Below are positions 1-13,700 of a stretch of DNA of 60,000 nt, piece after piece. The DNA is from Antedon mediterranea. Lineage: Eukaryota > Echinodermata > Crinoidea > Comatulida > Antedonidae. The notes under the pieces were generated by a model. It was not told the DNA's origin. It worked only from the letters and a program-made list of their open reading frames with translations, and did no database searches. The position numbers were made by a program, and so were the translations under genes. How positions within the stretch are numbered: position 1 is the stretch's first letter; each line of letters opens with the position of its first letter. The stretch spans positions 25,836,365 through 25,896,364 of the forward strand of contig NC_092678.1 of assembly GCF_964355755.1 (NCBI RefSeq), in the 5' to 3' direction.

Positions 1-1448
1 CTAAGGTGGGTTTATCCCAGCTTGGGATTGGCTGAACATTTAAGAAGAATAGTGTATAAAAACACATTGATTGATATTATATAATTATGATTCATATCAA
101 TCAATGTGTTTTTGGAAATGAAATAATATTCTAAAAAATCAATTACTTTGATTTGAGTTAAACATGAACATTTTTAAATGTAAATTTCAAAGTAACAATT
201 ACACCACAGGTTAATTTTCAGAATCTAATATAAAATATTTAATTTAATTACAGTAAGTCACCAATTTGTAGTTTGATAAATTAATTAAGTTAAATTACTT
301 TTATAGAGTGTTAGTAAGTACTAAGTAAGCTGTATCAAGGGACTTACCTCTGAATAAATTAAATAATTGTTTAATATTCATACAGTTACATGTGTTATGG
401 TGATATTTGCAAATTGATTTTCTTTCGTTCATGTAGAGGTTATTAAGGTGAGATTGTTGCAAGGTCCAAGGAGTATTGACATACTGTGTTAACATAAAAC
501 CCAAAATACTACTACCTACCAAAATAATTTTAATTGCACCGTCTGCACTAAAACAACACAAAAAACGTTCACAATTCTCATAAAAAATGGCTAAAAGATT
601 AAAAATTACTTATGATAATTATTCAATACTGCACATATAATAGTTTAAATAAGTTGATATAATAATATAAAAGAGTACAGTTTAACCTCAAACATAAAAA
701 ATACACTCCTATTTATCTTAACTTTAGAGTTATACAAATGTATTGCATTTCTATATATTGAAAGAAGTGATATATTTTTAAGGCATCCTATAATTGGCGA
801 TTTTTGGTGCTGGATGTAGTTGAAATAATAACAAAAGATAAATGTCTGAGAAAATCAACCTTTATTCAATAACTAAAACACAATGTGAAGAAAAAAAATA
901 CAGAATCTATCAACTGTAAAAAAAATTACTATTGCAGTAAAACTACTAGATTACTGCAGTAGACCAAAAGTGCACACATTTGTAAACATGTAGGTCATAC
1001 AATAACATACTATAACATACTAGTGTATTCTGTATTGAATCAATATGAATTTTGTAAATCAATTGATTTTGGCGTCGGCATCTATAATATCCATTGATTG
1101 CTGGTGTCTTGAATTCTATGAAGGGCTAGTGAGGATGTTTATGCTTTTGCATAGTCATTCACAAACAAAAACAAATTTTAGACATAAATTATAATAATTA
1201 AACAGTTCATGTGGATTTATCTATACAGATAATTATATTCTTGGCATTTTTGACATTTATGAAAGAATTTGGTTCGAATATAAGAAAGAGATTTGTCTTT
1301 AGTATTTCTAAATGTTTGTAGACTTTATTCTAATATTAGATTGTGTTTTACAACCTTTACTTATACCTCTCATTTACTTGGATTATGCTTGGATTAACTG
1401 GCAAAATGTTTACTTTTTTTTTATTTTAAATTATTGGATTCATTTCAG
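1..1448 (+). other. Upstream intron or flank of Cav1
   Basis: AT-rich, no exon recognised; holds only the hairpin at 58-113. The pyrimidine-rich stretch before 1448 is the acceptor of exon 1. The first coding exon and promoter must lie further upstream. Confidence 0.7.
58..113. repeat. Inverted repeat (hairpin), 20-bp arms
   Basis: AAAAACACATTGATTGATAT at the left is mirrored on the opposite strand at the right around a 16-bp AT-rich loop. Confidence 0.85.
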
Positions 1449-1740
1449 GAGTTAACCACAGTGGTTCAGCTGTCTCAAGTCGGGGCCGTTATGTGTCGGG
1501 GTACACCACTTTAAGTTCACAACCTTCGTCTAACTTACCAGAAAACCCATTAAGCCCAGCGTGGCATACTACCTTAGCTATCACCACCACGGCTCAAACT
1601 ATGACACGCAACCGAACAAACAACTCCTATGCTAAGAAAAAAACGCACCATTCAAGTACACTTCGACCACAGAGGGCGCTTTTTTGTCTAACGTTGGACA
1701 ATCCTGTTCGGCGGTTTTGCATACGTCTAGTAGAGTGGAA
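1449..1740 (+). CDS. Cav1: Cav1 exon 1 of window: cytoplasmic N-terminus
   Basis: Entered through the acceptor at 1447-1448; its first two bases complete a codon begun in an upstream exon outside the window, so this is not the first exon. It encodes a Ser/Thr-rich cytoplasmic tail, then [10 protein letters not shown], which fits the NSCaTE calmodulin-binding pattern, a basic stretch, and the family signature RPQRALFCL followed by [11 protein letters not shown] just before IS1. It ends with two bases of a Lys codon at a U12-type donor (GTATCCTTT at 1741). I place no start codon here; the in-frame GTG at 1493 is an ordinary Val. Confidence 0.95.
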
Positions 1741-4700
1741 GTATCCTTTTCTTTTGTAATAAACAAGCAATTTTATCCAAGTGTCAATTAAACGTAAATT
1801 GTTGTAATTGTTCATGTAAAATACATTAATTTTAATTAACATCTACATGATGGCCATGACAAATGTACATTGCCGCTACTTGTTTGTTTTATTTAGGGTG
1901 ATTTACAACAAATATCTGATAGAATAATTCTAAGTTTATTTTAAGGTGAACAATATTTAACCTGTTCTATCTATGACAACATACATGAGTCATGGTTCAA
2001 TGATTTGATTGATTTTTTAATGTTGTTTAATTAATCAATAATATTGGAAATTTACTAAATTAACATCAACTGATTAATACCTCATTTACATACAAGTATT
2101 GTTTGATGTTGTCGATAAATCGCACATTGAATTACAAAAGTGTAATATACTGTACTTTGATCAATTTTACTTATATATACTGTACATCTCATTTAGTAGT
2201 TTAATAATATTGATGTTTAATTGATAATTTATTTTGCATTTTATATTTATGTTTGCAAATATTATAATTTTTTTTAAAAATTCATACGCATGCTATTCAT
2301 GATGCACACATACTTTTACTTTTTTGAATTATTAATATTTGTTATTTCTTACCTCGATAACTAACTGTTTATTTTTGCGTGTATTTTATAAACAATTTTC
2401 TTAACTAATTTACAACCAGACCATTTGATGTAATAATCTTGTTTACGATATTTGCGAATTGTGTCGCCCTCGCTGTCTATACTCCATTTCCAGAGCAAGA
2501 TTCTAACGACATAAATACTAATTTGGTAAGTTGCAACATTTTAAGACGTACGTCATCCATATTCTAAGAATCTCCTCTTGTATACATTAGCTGAGTTTAA
2601 TGAAGGTTGAATTATGTTGAAATATTTTTGACCAATTATAGTAGAAATGTAAAAAAAAACAACTGTTGTCCGTGATCAATGATTAATAATCAAGAAAGAA
2701 AAACAATCATGTAGGTTCATAAGATATACACTCTAGTATTCTAAGAAGCACTTTATCCTGTAGGTTGATATAACATTTTTATAGGAAAAACCATATTTAA
2801 TTTAGTTTGAGTTCAGTACTGAATTTGCAATACCAACATTCAAAAAGCTTTAGAATTCGATTTTGATGATTCATTTATATAATGTTGGTTTACATGTTTC
2901 AATTTATAAGTTTGTTTATATAACGTTGCCTATGATTCAAGCTTTTACCATACAGTTGGATATCTATAGATAGTAGTTATTGTTACAGTATTATTATACT
3001 GTAGAAGAAAATTTAATTGTATTTTGTAAAAGAAATGTAAAAATATTGATTATTATGATAAAAGGAAAGGTGTTTTATAATGCTAAAATTTGCATTTTAT
3101 TTATCTATTATTTATTTTCAAATAAAATACTTAAAGTAACAGTTAGTCTATATAAGCATCTTGTTTTTATTATGCAAGAGAATATTTAATGATACCAAAC
3201 ATAAGTTTTTGTGTAAATAGTGTTTGTAATAGTAATTTTTTATAGCATGAGAAACTAATGAAAAGAAAAATGCTTAATGAAATTGGAAAGGTTGAATAAT
3301 TTAAGAAATGGTAGAAAGCTGTATCTTAGCGTGCTTCATTATTGCAGCTATATTTAATGATGAAAGCCATTCTGGTAGCAATCACTGGGGCTTTATTTAA
3401 CCATGGCAACTCGTCAGCACATGTCATTATCATATGATTGCTTACTGGTGTCACATGTCACTATTATGAGTGCTCCTTTAATATTGTACCGTGACATTTT
3501 TGTTTGTTTCCTCGCTATAAGATTGGTTTCAAATAGTGTTATCTTAATATAGGCTGAACAATCTCATTGATTAGCTGTACTCAAGTTTGTACTAAATCTA
3601 AATTTTTTTATAAAAATGTCTTCAATACACAGTAATATATATTAACCCAATATGTAAGGTTATTGCAGTAACAAAAATTTGAATAAAAACAAACAAAAAA
3701 ACGTACAAACTCTGTCACTTATAATATAGATTTAATACGGTTATACAATATGTCACAATTCTAAATTATTAGTACTGTTTGTCCAAGACTTTAACAAATT
3801 TGATATAATATTTTATATGTTATGTATGGATAATTAGATGACATTTTTATTCAAGTGTACTACTGTATGCCATGAACAATACCGAACTTGAACAGTATAT
3901 TTCTGAACAATATATACTGTAGTTGGTTTTTTTATAAAATACATTATGTTTTAAAATTATTATTAGTTTAAAAATAAGTAATAAATTATGTACCTTTAAA
4001 CATTAGGAATACTTGAAAGTGAAGACTTGAACATAACGTTGTAATCAATAGAAAAACAAAGAGCTCATTAACATAATGCAGGGCTGTTTAGAGCATTTCA
4101 GCTGCTGTGTATTTAATTAAGGTCCTCTTTAATTAACCAGTTACATTGTCTTCATATCACAACAACTTTCAATTGATCAGAATTAATCCACAAAATGTTT
4201 TATGTCAACGTATCAAGGATTCACAATGTTTTAATATGAGTTTTAATTTTGAGAAGAAAAGAATGTAGAATATATTATCTGCCATCTTTATTCAGTAATA
4301 TTGAAAAAAGATAATTCTCAAAATTATGCCATTTGATCAAAACTAATCTACAAAATGTCAAAGATTTAATTTTATAGAAGAATGTAGAATCTATCTGCCA
4401 TTTATGACATCTGAATGCAAAATTTAGAAAAAAGACAATTCTCAACATTAATGGTAGACTTCTATTTCTATAAATAAAAGTGAGCATAATATTTTGAATA
4501 TTTTGGTCATGAAATTGTCCCTTATTACAGTCCTATCTAAAATGTGTCAATAGAAATAATATATTTTTTACAATAATTCAAGTAAAACGAATTTGACATC
4601 TTACTTTTAGAAATTAATTCATCAAATTCTAAGTGATTTATAATCGTTAAATGTCAAAACATCTAAAGCGAGAAACATAATCGGACGGTTGATTGATCTG

Positions 4701-7700
4701 TGTTTATTTTAACGTCCCAAAATGCATTGCAAATTGTTGTAAGAATCAGTCCGGAATATTCATGCAGATGATCATAATCTAGGCGGAACAAAAACAGATA
4801 GGATTTAGATTATAATCAAGTTCTGTTACCAGTTCTAAACATTGGAATATTCATGCGGATGATCATAATCTACGTGGAACAAAAACGTTTAGATATGATT
4901 TAGATTATAATCAAGTTCTGTTTCCAGTTCTAAAATTACCGATATTTTTTAGATTGTCCCTTCATTCATAGTAAAGATATGTGAAAAAAAAAGATATGAA
5001 TTACAAATTAAAACAAATTTCTGGTTCCAGTTGTAAAATTACCGATATTTTTTCATTCATAGTAGATAGATATATATATATATATATATAGTAGATATAT
5101 GCGAAAAAAAACCTGTTCACTTAAGGTATCATTTATATTACAATAACAAAACAAATTTCAGTTTCCAGTTCTAAAATTACCGATATTTTGTGAATTGTCC
5201 CTTCAGTCAAACGACAAAACAACAAATTCTTGATTAGCCCGCTTTTAATTACACGCTTCATGATTGTTGTTCAGACTTTCTTCTCATATTTTCATCTTTG
5301 TTGAAAGATGATATATGCATATCCAATAACATACAGTTTTATACATTTTATTATAATTAGGTACCAGGATGTAGTATCCAAATTAGTAAACAACTTAATT
5401 ATAGATACAATTCTAGACATTCACAAATGATGGGGTCGATTACAACAATAAGAGCTTTATAGATACCATGTTTTCAATTCTAGAGACACAGTAGGCCTAG
5501 TTTTCACAGATGATGGGGTTGATTACAATAAGAGCTTTACAGATACCATGTTTCCAATTCTAGAGACACAGTAGGCCTAGTTTTCACAGATGATGGGGTC
5601 GATTCCAATAAGAGCTTTATAGATACCATGTTTCCAATTCTAGAGACACAGTAGGCCTAGTTTTCACAGATGATGGGGTTGATTCCAATAAGAGCTTTAT
5701 AGATACCATGTTTCCAATTCTAGAGATACAGTAGGCCTAGTTTTTACAGATGATGGGGTCGATTCCAATAAGAGCTTTATACAGTAGATACCATGTTTCC
5801 AATTCTTGAGACACAGTAGGCCTAGTTTTCACAGATGATGGGGTCGATTCCAATAAGAGCTTTATAGATACCATGTTTCCAATTCTTGAGACACAGTAGG
5901 CCTAGTTTTTACATATGATGGGGTCGATTCCCATAAGAGCTTTACAGATACCATGTTTTCAATTCTAGAGACACAGTAGGCCTAGTTTTCACAGATGATG
6001 GGGTCGATTCCAATAAGAGCTTTATAGATACCATGTTTCCAATTCTAGAGACACAGTAGGCCTAGTTTTCACAGATGATGGGGTCGATTCCAACAAGAGC
6101 TTTATAGATACCATGTTTCCAATTCTTGAGACACAGTAGGCCTAGTTTTCACAGACGATGGGGTCAATTCCAATAAGAGCGTTATAGATACCATGTTTCC
6201 AATTCTAGAGACACAGTAGGCCTAGTTTTCACAGATGATGGGGTCGATTCCAACAAGAGCTTTATAGATACTGTGTTTCCAATTCGAGAGACACAGTAGG
6301 CCTAGTTTTCACAGATGATGGGGTCGATTCCAATAAGAGCTTTAAAAGACAACTGATGAATATTTATTCACTATTCTAGAGACAAAATAGATTCACTTGA
6401 ACATTTTTGACAAGAGATTGATGAAGTTGATTCAATGCGACTTTAGTGTAGTCTATTTTATTCTATTTATTTCAATAAAAACGTTTTTTAAACATAAATT
6501 TTAGCTAAAGATGTGGAATTGAGTTTTGATGATAACTTTGTTTAGTTTACTAGACAGATTAGATCTTTTGTGTGATGTGTTGTACGTACGTTGACTTTTA
6601 TAGGTTGGTAGACCGCAAACTGTGAATTTAGGATGTATTTAAAATTCAAAATTAAAACTCATTGTTAAAAAAAATATCCTGATTTGAGTCTAAATACACC
6701 TGGTAGTAGATCTGACAACCCTGTGCTCAACTCTTTGGCCATTGAGCCCTAGACAAAAAAAGAAAGCAATATTTTTATATACCGGTATATATTATAATGT
6801 TCTGTATTTTATATGTTGTTCGTACGTTTTACGTAGTATTGTATTTTGCCAATGGAAAATGAATTTCCTTTTGTTATATTTTACAAGAACGACATAAAGG
6901 TTTATCTAACTATCTATCTACTGTGTTAAAACTGTATAGTATTATCACTGGCTTGGATTCATGTAAAAAACAGCAATACTGTGATACTGTATAGTATTAT
7001 CACTGGCAGGGATTCATGTAAAAAACAGCAATACTGTGTTAAACTGTATAGTATTATCACTGGCAGGGATTCATGTAAAAAACAGCAATACTGTGTTAAA
7101 CTGTATAGTATTATCACTGGCAGGGATTCATGTAAAAAAACAGCAATACTGTGATACTGTATAGTATTATCACTGGCAGGGATTCATGTAAAAAACAGCA
7201 ATACTGTGTTAAACTGTATAGTATTATCACTGGCAGGGATTCATGTAAAAAACAGCAATACTGTGTTAAACTGTATAGTATTATCACTGGCAGGGATTCA
7301 TGTAAAAAAACCTGCAATACTGTGATACTGTATAGTATTATCACTGGCAGGGATTCATGTAAAAAACAGCAATACTGTGTTAAACTGTATAGTATTATCA
7401 CTGGCAGGGATTCATGTAAAAAAACAGCAATACTGTGATACTGTATAGTATTATCACTGGCAGGGATTCATGTAAAAAACAGCAATACTGTGATACTGTA
7501 TAGTATTATCACTGGCAGGGATTCATGTAAAAAACAGCAATACTGTGATACTGTATAGTATTATCACTGGCTTGGATTCATGTAAAAAACAGCAATACTG
7601 TGATACTGTATAGTATTATCACTGGCAGGGATTCATGTAAAAAAACAGCAATACTGTGATACTGTATAGTATTATCACTGGCAGGGATTCATGTAAAAAA

Positions 7701-10700
7701 CAGCAATACTGTGTTAAACTGTATAGTATTATCACTGGCTTGGATTCATGTAAAAAACAGCAATACTGTGATACTGTATAGTATTATCACTGGCAGGGAT
7801 TCATGTAAAAAACAGCAATACTGTGATACTGTATAGTATTATCACTGGCAGGGATTCATGTAAAAAACAGCAATACTGTGATACTGTATAGTATTATCAC
7901 TGGCAGGGATTCATGTAAAAAACAGCAATACTGTGTTAAACTGTATAGTATTATCACTGGCAGGGATTCATGTAAAAAACATCAATACTGTGATACTGTA
8001 TAGTATTATCACTGGCAGGGATTCATGTAAAAAACAGCAATACTGTGTTAAACTGTATAGTATTATCACTGGCAGGGATTCATGTAAAAAACAGCAATAC
8101 TGTGTTAAACTGTATAGTATTATCACTGGCAGGGATTCATGTAAAAAACAGCAATACTGTGTTAAACTGTATAGTATTATCACTGGCTTGGATTCATGTA
8201 AAAAACAGCAATACTGTGTTAAACTGTATAGTATTATCAGTGGCTTGGATTCATGCAAAGCTACTATATCTAATGGGATAGCATCTCTGGTGACCTATTG
8301 TCTTCTGAGCCTGATTAGTTATTCACTGCTATTGTGTATGCTGTTTCTACTGAATCGTTTTTCCTATCATAAATTGTTCTCCAGGGGGATCATAATTATA
8401 ATTTTTATTAACCAAGGTCTGATACTGCTTCTATTGTATAACTCCTATTTATATTCTGTATAATATTTTCATTTTTTGTTGTTAAAATTTATTTATTCAC
8501 CTCCTGTGCTTGGATTGCATTTTGATGTCAGCCAATCTGAAAAAAATAAATAATTAATTAATTTGACGCGCCTTCCAAATCATGCTACAAATGCAGAAAA
8601 TAAAAATGGTTTTTAATATAGTTATTTGATTGATACACTCAGTATACTCGGATAGTGTACCTTTCGTTATCAGTGGTCAAGAAAATTTGCCATTTTAAAA
8701 TTATAACTTATATAAAAATAGTTTGGCATCTAGAATTGTTGCAATACACGACGTTTGTAGTATAGATTTTGGTTACGAATAAATTGATATCTTAATATTC
8801 AAATTGAATGAGCAAATGTGTAAAAATCATGAATTCTAATCTGTCTTTTAACACATGGTTTACATTTGTGTGTTATTGATTTTTGCTATATGTGTGTGAT
8901 CTATAACATTAAGTTTAATATACTCTATAATAGAGATGTTCTGTATAAACTGAATACAGACAATATTTGTAGATTATGTCGTGGGCAAATTGACAATAAC
9001 GTTTAATTTATTTATTACTAGCCACAACAAATGATAGCCACAATAGAGTATTATCTAACATTGGATAGCTTGAATAAAAAGGTTCATTATTTAATACAGA
9101 TATTGACTTCTTAGAAGTGTATTATTATACAAATATTGCCTGCTTAGAGGTGAAATATAAGATTTGACATCCCGAGGGAATGATATTTTGCTCGAGGGAA
9201 TATATTTGTCACTCAAAAATTAAACAGTCAATATCATCATACACAAGAATTTTCTGGATTTTATATGTTTAATGACAGGGACATGATATTCATCCTAAAA
9301 TTATACAAGTCAATATCATCATACTCGAGGACATGTACACATTATGATTTTCGGTTCGCTAGTCATGTGATGCAGTTTCAACCAATCATGTTATGTAACA
9401 CAATAAAAATATAATAAATTAATTGTTATTTTACCATTAAAATGCTGCAAATGTAAACATTTTATACCCTTTTAGTATCTGTTTCTGCGAAATGTAATTG
9501 TATGTTAATAATTCAATGCATCTGAACAAACTCATAAAATAGCCTGCCCTCACAAAAGACGAAAAACATTAATTATAAGAGAACGAAGTTGGTGTTCCAC
9601 GTCAATGCATTTCATTTCATTTGTTCATGTAGAATAATAGACAGTGTTAAATTATTGAGATTGTGTATTGACTATTTTATTGTTGATAGTGTGAAAGTCC
9701 CGAAGGAACCGTCTATGACTGTCAACCAGTCTTGTGTGTTTAAGACCACGTCAAGTCTTATTTATCTTCCATAAATGCACCAATAATATTGTCTAGATTT
9801 TGTCAAGTAGATTGACAGAAAATTTTTTGTTTTTAACGTCTTGGCACAACTAACCCTGTATAGTTCATAACAAAAGGAGTGTATGCCCCTAGCGCATCTC
9901 CCAGGATCTACCCTTGTGTACAATTCAAAATGAGGAGTGTATGCCCCTAGCGCATCTCCCAGGATCTACCCTTGTGTACAATTCAAAATGAGGAGTGTAT
10001 GCCCCTAGCGCATCTCCCAGGATCTACCCTTGTGTACAATTCAAAATGAGGAGTGTATGCCCCTAGCGCATCTCCCAGGATCTACCCTTGTGTACAATTC
10101 AAAATGAGGAGTGTATGCCCCTAGCGCATCTCCCAGGATCTACCCTTGTGTACAATTCAAAATGAGGAGTATATGCCCCTAGCGCATCTCCCAGGATCTA
10201 CCCTTGTGTACAATTCAAAATGAGGAGTGTATGCCCCTAGCGCATCTCCCAGGATCTACCCTTGTGTACAATTCAAAATGAGGAGTGTATGCCCCTAGCG
10301 CATCTCCCAGGATCTACCCTTGTGTACAATTCAAAATGAGGAGTGTATGCCCCTAGCGCATCTCCCAGGATCTACCCTTGTGTACAATTCAAAATGAGGA
10401 GTGTATGCCCCTAGCGCATCTCCCAGGATCTACCCTTGTGTACAATTCAAAATGAGGAGTATATGCCCCTAGCGCATCTCCCAGGATCTACCCTTGTGTA
10501 CAATTCAAAATGAGGAGTGTATGCCCCTAGCGCATCTCCCACGATCTACCCTTGTGTACAATATGATACAGTTTCCTTTCAGGGAAATCCATTTTACTCT
10601 TAAGCTCTGCAGGTCTAATATCAAATTAGTGTGACAAAAAAAGGGTGAAGTGCTTAAATATGGTAGTGATATGACATCATCATGTCCATATATAGGCACA

Positions 10701-13700
10701 TCACATTTTTTTGTCGTCACACAAAGTTTGATGGTGTAGACAGAGCTTAAGAAATACATATACAGTAGTCAAAGTGTGGGTTATGTAGAAAAAATGAAAG
10801 AATTGCTGTTATTGATTCTACCAATCTATCTAATCTGAGTGGAAAGTCTCAGGAGTGTCTGAACATTATTGATTGTATGTATTCAATGAATGTTCGTAAG
10901 TTTAAGTTCTCTAGTGTATGCAACATGAACAACACATTTATTAACTTGCTTCAAAATAATTAGTTTTATTGAATTATAATATGAACTAGTATAAAGGATT
11001 TAAGAAAGGAAAACAAGAAGTTAATTATGTTAAAATCGAAAGATAGTTTTGTAGATTGAAGCGGAGTGGGCTATGATTCAGCTTAAATCTAACCCAACCT
11101 GATTCTGAACCCCATGAGATTGGCATTTTCCATCCCCTTCCATTTTGTTGGATCCTCAGTTGGAACTTGTACTGTTTAATGTCCTGGTTGTTTTCTGTTG
11201 TTTTGTCTTGTCCTGTGTCCCGCTTGTCTTTGTCCCTTTGTTTTGTGTCCCAGGCAGACCTGACTCAAGTTCCTGTATCTTTCTGGCATCCTGCCTTCTT
11301 CTTTTCCCCCAGATTTATTGTTATTTGTATCTGTTATTTCTTATTTATTCCATTATTGTTTCAATCTTAAAAAGGAGTAAAAATTGTTATTTTGAATTTA
11401 AAAAAAAAATGAACCGGTAGTCTGTAGTGTTAATATACAACCATTAAATCTAGTATTTCCTGCCTCTTCACTTCTCAATTTAAATTAATTTCTTTATAAG
11501 AAAATAACATGGTATATTGCTGAAAAGATCTTCATGGCCGTTTTGGTTTGAATACAATTGCTGTACGCTATATTAAATTGAGCATTGAATAGACTAAGCA
11601 TAGTAATAATGATGTAGTTTATAGCTATTGTTAAATGATGTATGCACTTTTAGAATTTGTAAATTATCCATAAAAATTTGATGCACATCATGGTAGCACT
11701 TTCGATCATCACACAGGGACTCTTTTAAATCACAAGTTTTTCTTGAGAACAAACAACTGCTGAATGTTCATTAGATGAATGTTACAATAAGAGTATCTTG
11801 CCAAATGAGAATTTGACCATTACAAGTATTTAACCATTACAAGTATTTGACCGTTACAAGTATTTAACCATTACAAGTATATGTTACTCATCTAATTACT
11901 GAAGTACCATTGTACATTAATAATACATATAGGGCCTGTTTCTATAGAGCAGAGAATACGGTTTTGAATACCGTTCTTTTCAAGAACCGTTTTTTCTTGC
12001 CAGCAGAAATGGGTCCCCACAAAAAACCACAAAAAAGAACCGATCTTAAAAACGGTTTCAAAAACCCCAATTGATTGCGGTCTCGATCGCAAAGAACCGT
12101 TCTGAAACCGGTTTCCGCGGAGCAATTTTTAGCTGCAACACAATCGCGGTCTCAATTTGACCCCAAAAACTGAACTCTGCAGTCTGCTGCACTGGGATGA
12201 TTGCGGTCATCTCGCAGTCAAACTCGCGCGATAGGACCTAGGCCTAAGTCATTTTTATTTCTCTAGATAGTGAGTATTTTATTTAACTAAAAAATGTTGA
12301 CCGATGCCATTACGAGGTTCGTAAAAAATATGTGAAGGAAAGAAGATGAGGGGACTTGTCGGGAGTCGGAAGAAAGACTCACGTATAGGCCTACATGTTT
12401 TTAAGATTAAGAATATTGTAAAGCGTGTGAAAAATAGACGAGTTCAACTTGACAATATCAGAGGGTGCGACGTACCTATACTTTAACCAAGGACCACAAT
12501 AACGTTTCAGGTAATAATTCCCCTTCTATGATGAAATGGATGCTATTTCTTGGGGATCGCGCTATGCGAAAAAAAGTAAACATGACCACGATCAAATCGC
12601 GCTTCCGCCTAACGAACTGCATTGTGGTGTATATAATGACGTCATTCATAACGAACGCACATGGACGGAACCGGTTTTATTGGAGTAAAAATTGAGCTGC
12701 AACGCGATCTTTATTTATAAACAACAGCCGAAACCGGTTTCCAAAAAACCGTTCTTTTTTTATTTTTCAATAGAAACAGGCCCTTACAGTTCATGTTATT
12801 GTTTTATGATTACATGATGGCAATAACATTAACACAGTCAGTTGTTGATATCACATGTTATTGTTTTATGATTACATGATGGCAATAACATTAACACAGT
12901 CAGTTGTTGATATCACATATGTTTTTTTTGGTGTCTGAATTAGACCATACAATGTGAATGTTCTCATTATGTGAATTGAACACATAATATTAACCTTCAG
13001 TAGTTTTAATGCATTTGAGTCTCACAGCAAATGCTTGTAATGAGGTCTTACACAAATGTTGGCCTAAAAGCCCCACATGATTTTAAAGATAATGTACAAA
13101 TTCCTTACGTGTAATTCATAATTAATTTATGATAGACTTAATCTGATGAAACTTTAATTATTATTAATGTGTCATGTACAGTAGGGTTTGGCACAAATTA
13201 ACACATTGATTATTGTTTTTTGTCAGTGCCAATAACAATAGTACTGTACTTATATCTAAATAAGAATTGAACTTAGGGTCCTAGGATTGGAAGCTAAGCA
13301 TGTTGGTGGTTCCCTTTTAAGTGATCCAGTGTGCCAAATTTATTTATGTGTTAAAATTTATTTATTCTTTATACTGGGTAGCCTCTTCAGTCTACCCAGA
13401 AGGCCCAGTGTATATATATTATGATGAGTTTGTGATAGTGGCTGTGTGACGTATACTAGTACACTGGAGTACTCCCTCCTCGTCTTGAAAGATGTACTAG
13501 GTTCTTTAAAGTGCACATGAGCCAGATGTGTAAATTGGACCTATGGTTTATAGTCCTTATTTATTTAACAATATTTAACTAGGGTGGCACAATCAGTCAA
13601 AAAGACTGGTATCCCTTGGGGAGAAGACTTGTTCTACCACCAGAACCATGGAGCGAGTGAGCCTCAAACCCTTTCTGATGTTTATGGCTACGTATTACAA

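Noticed and set aside
6926-8463. ORFs of 95-176 codons repeating [18 protein letters not shown]
   Set aside because: Translated minisatellite; frames on both strands are equally open and the frame changes with unit length.
11145-11420. 91-codon hydrophobic Cys-rich ORF
   Set aside because: Comes from pyrimidine-rich DNA read as Leu/Phe/Cys; an overlapping frame gives a similar ORF.
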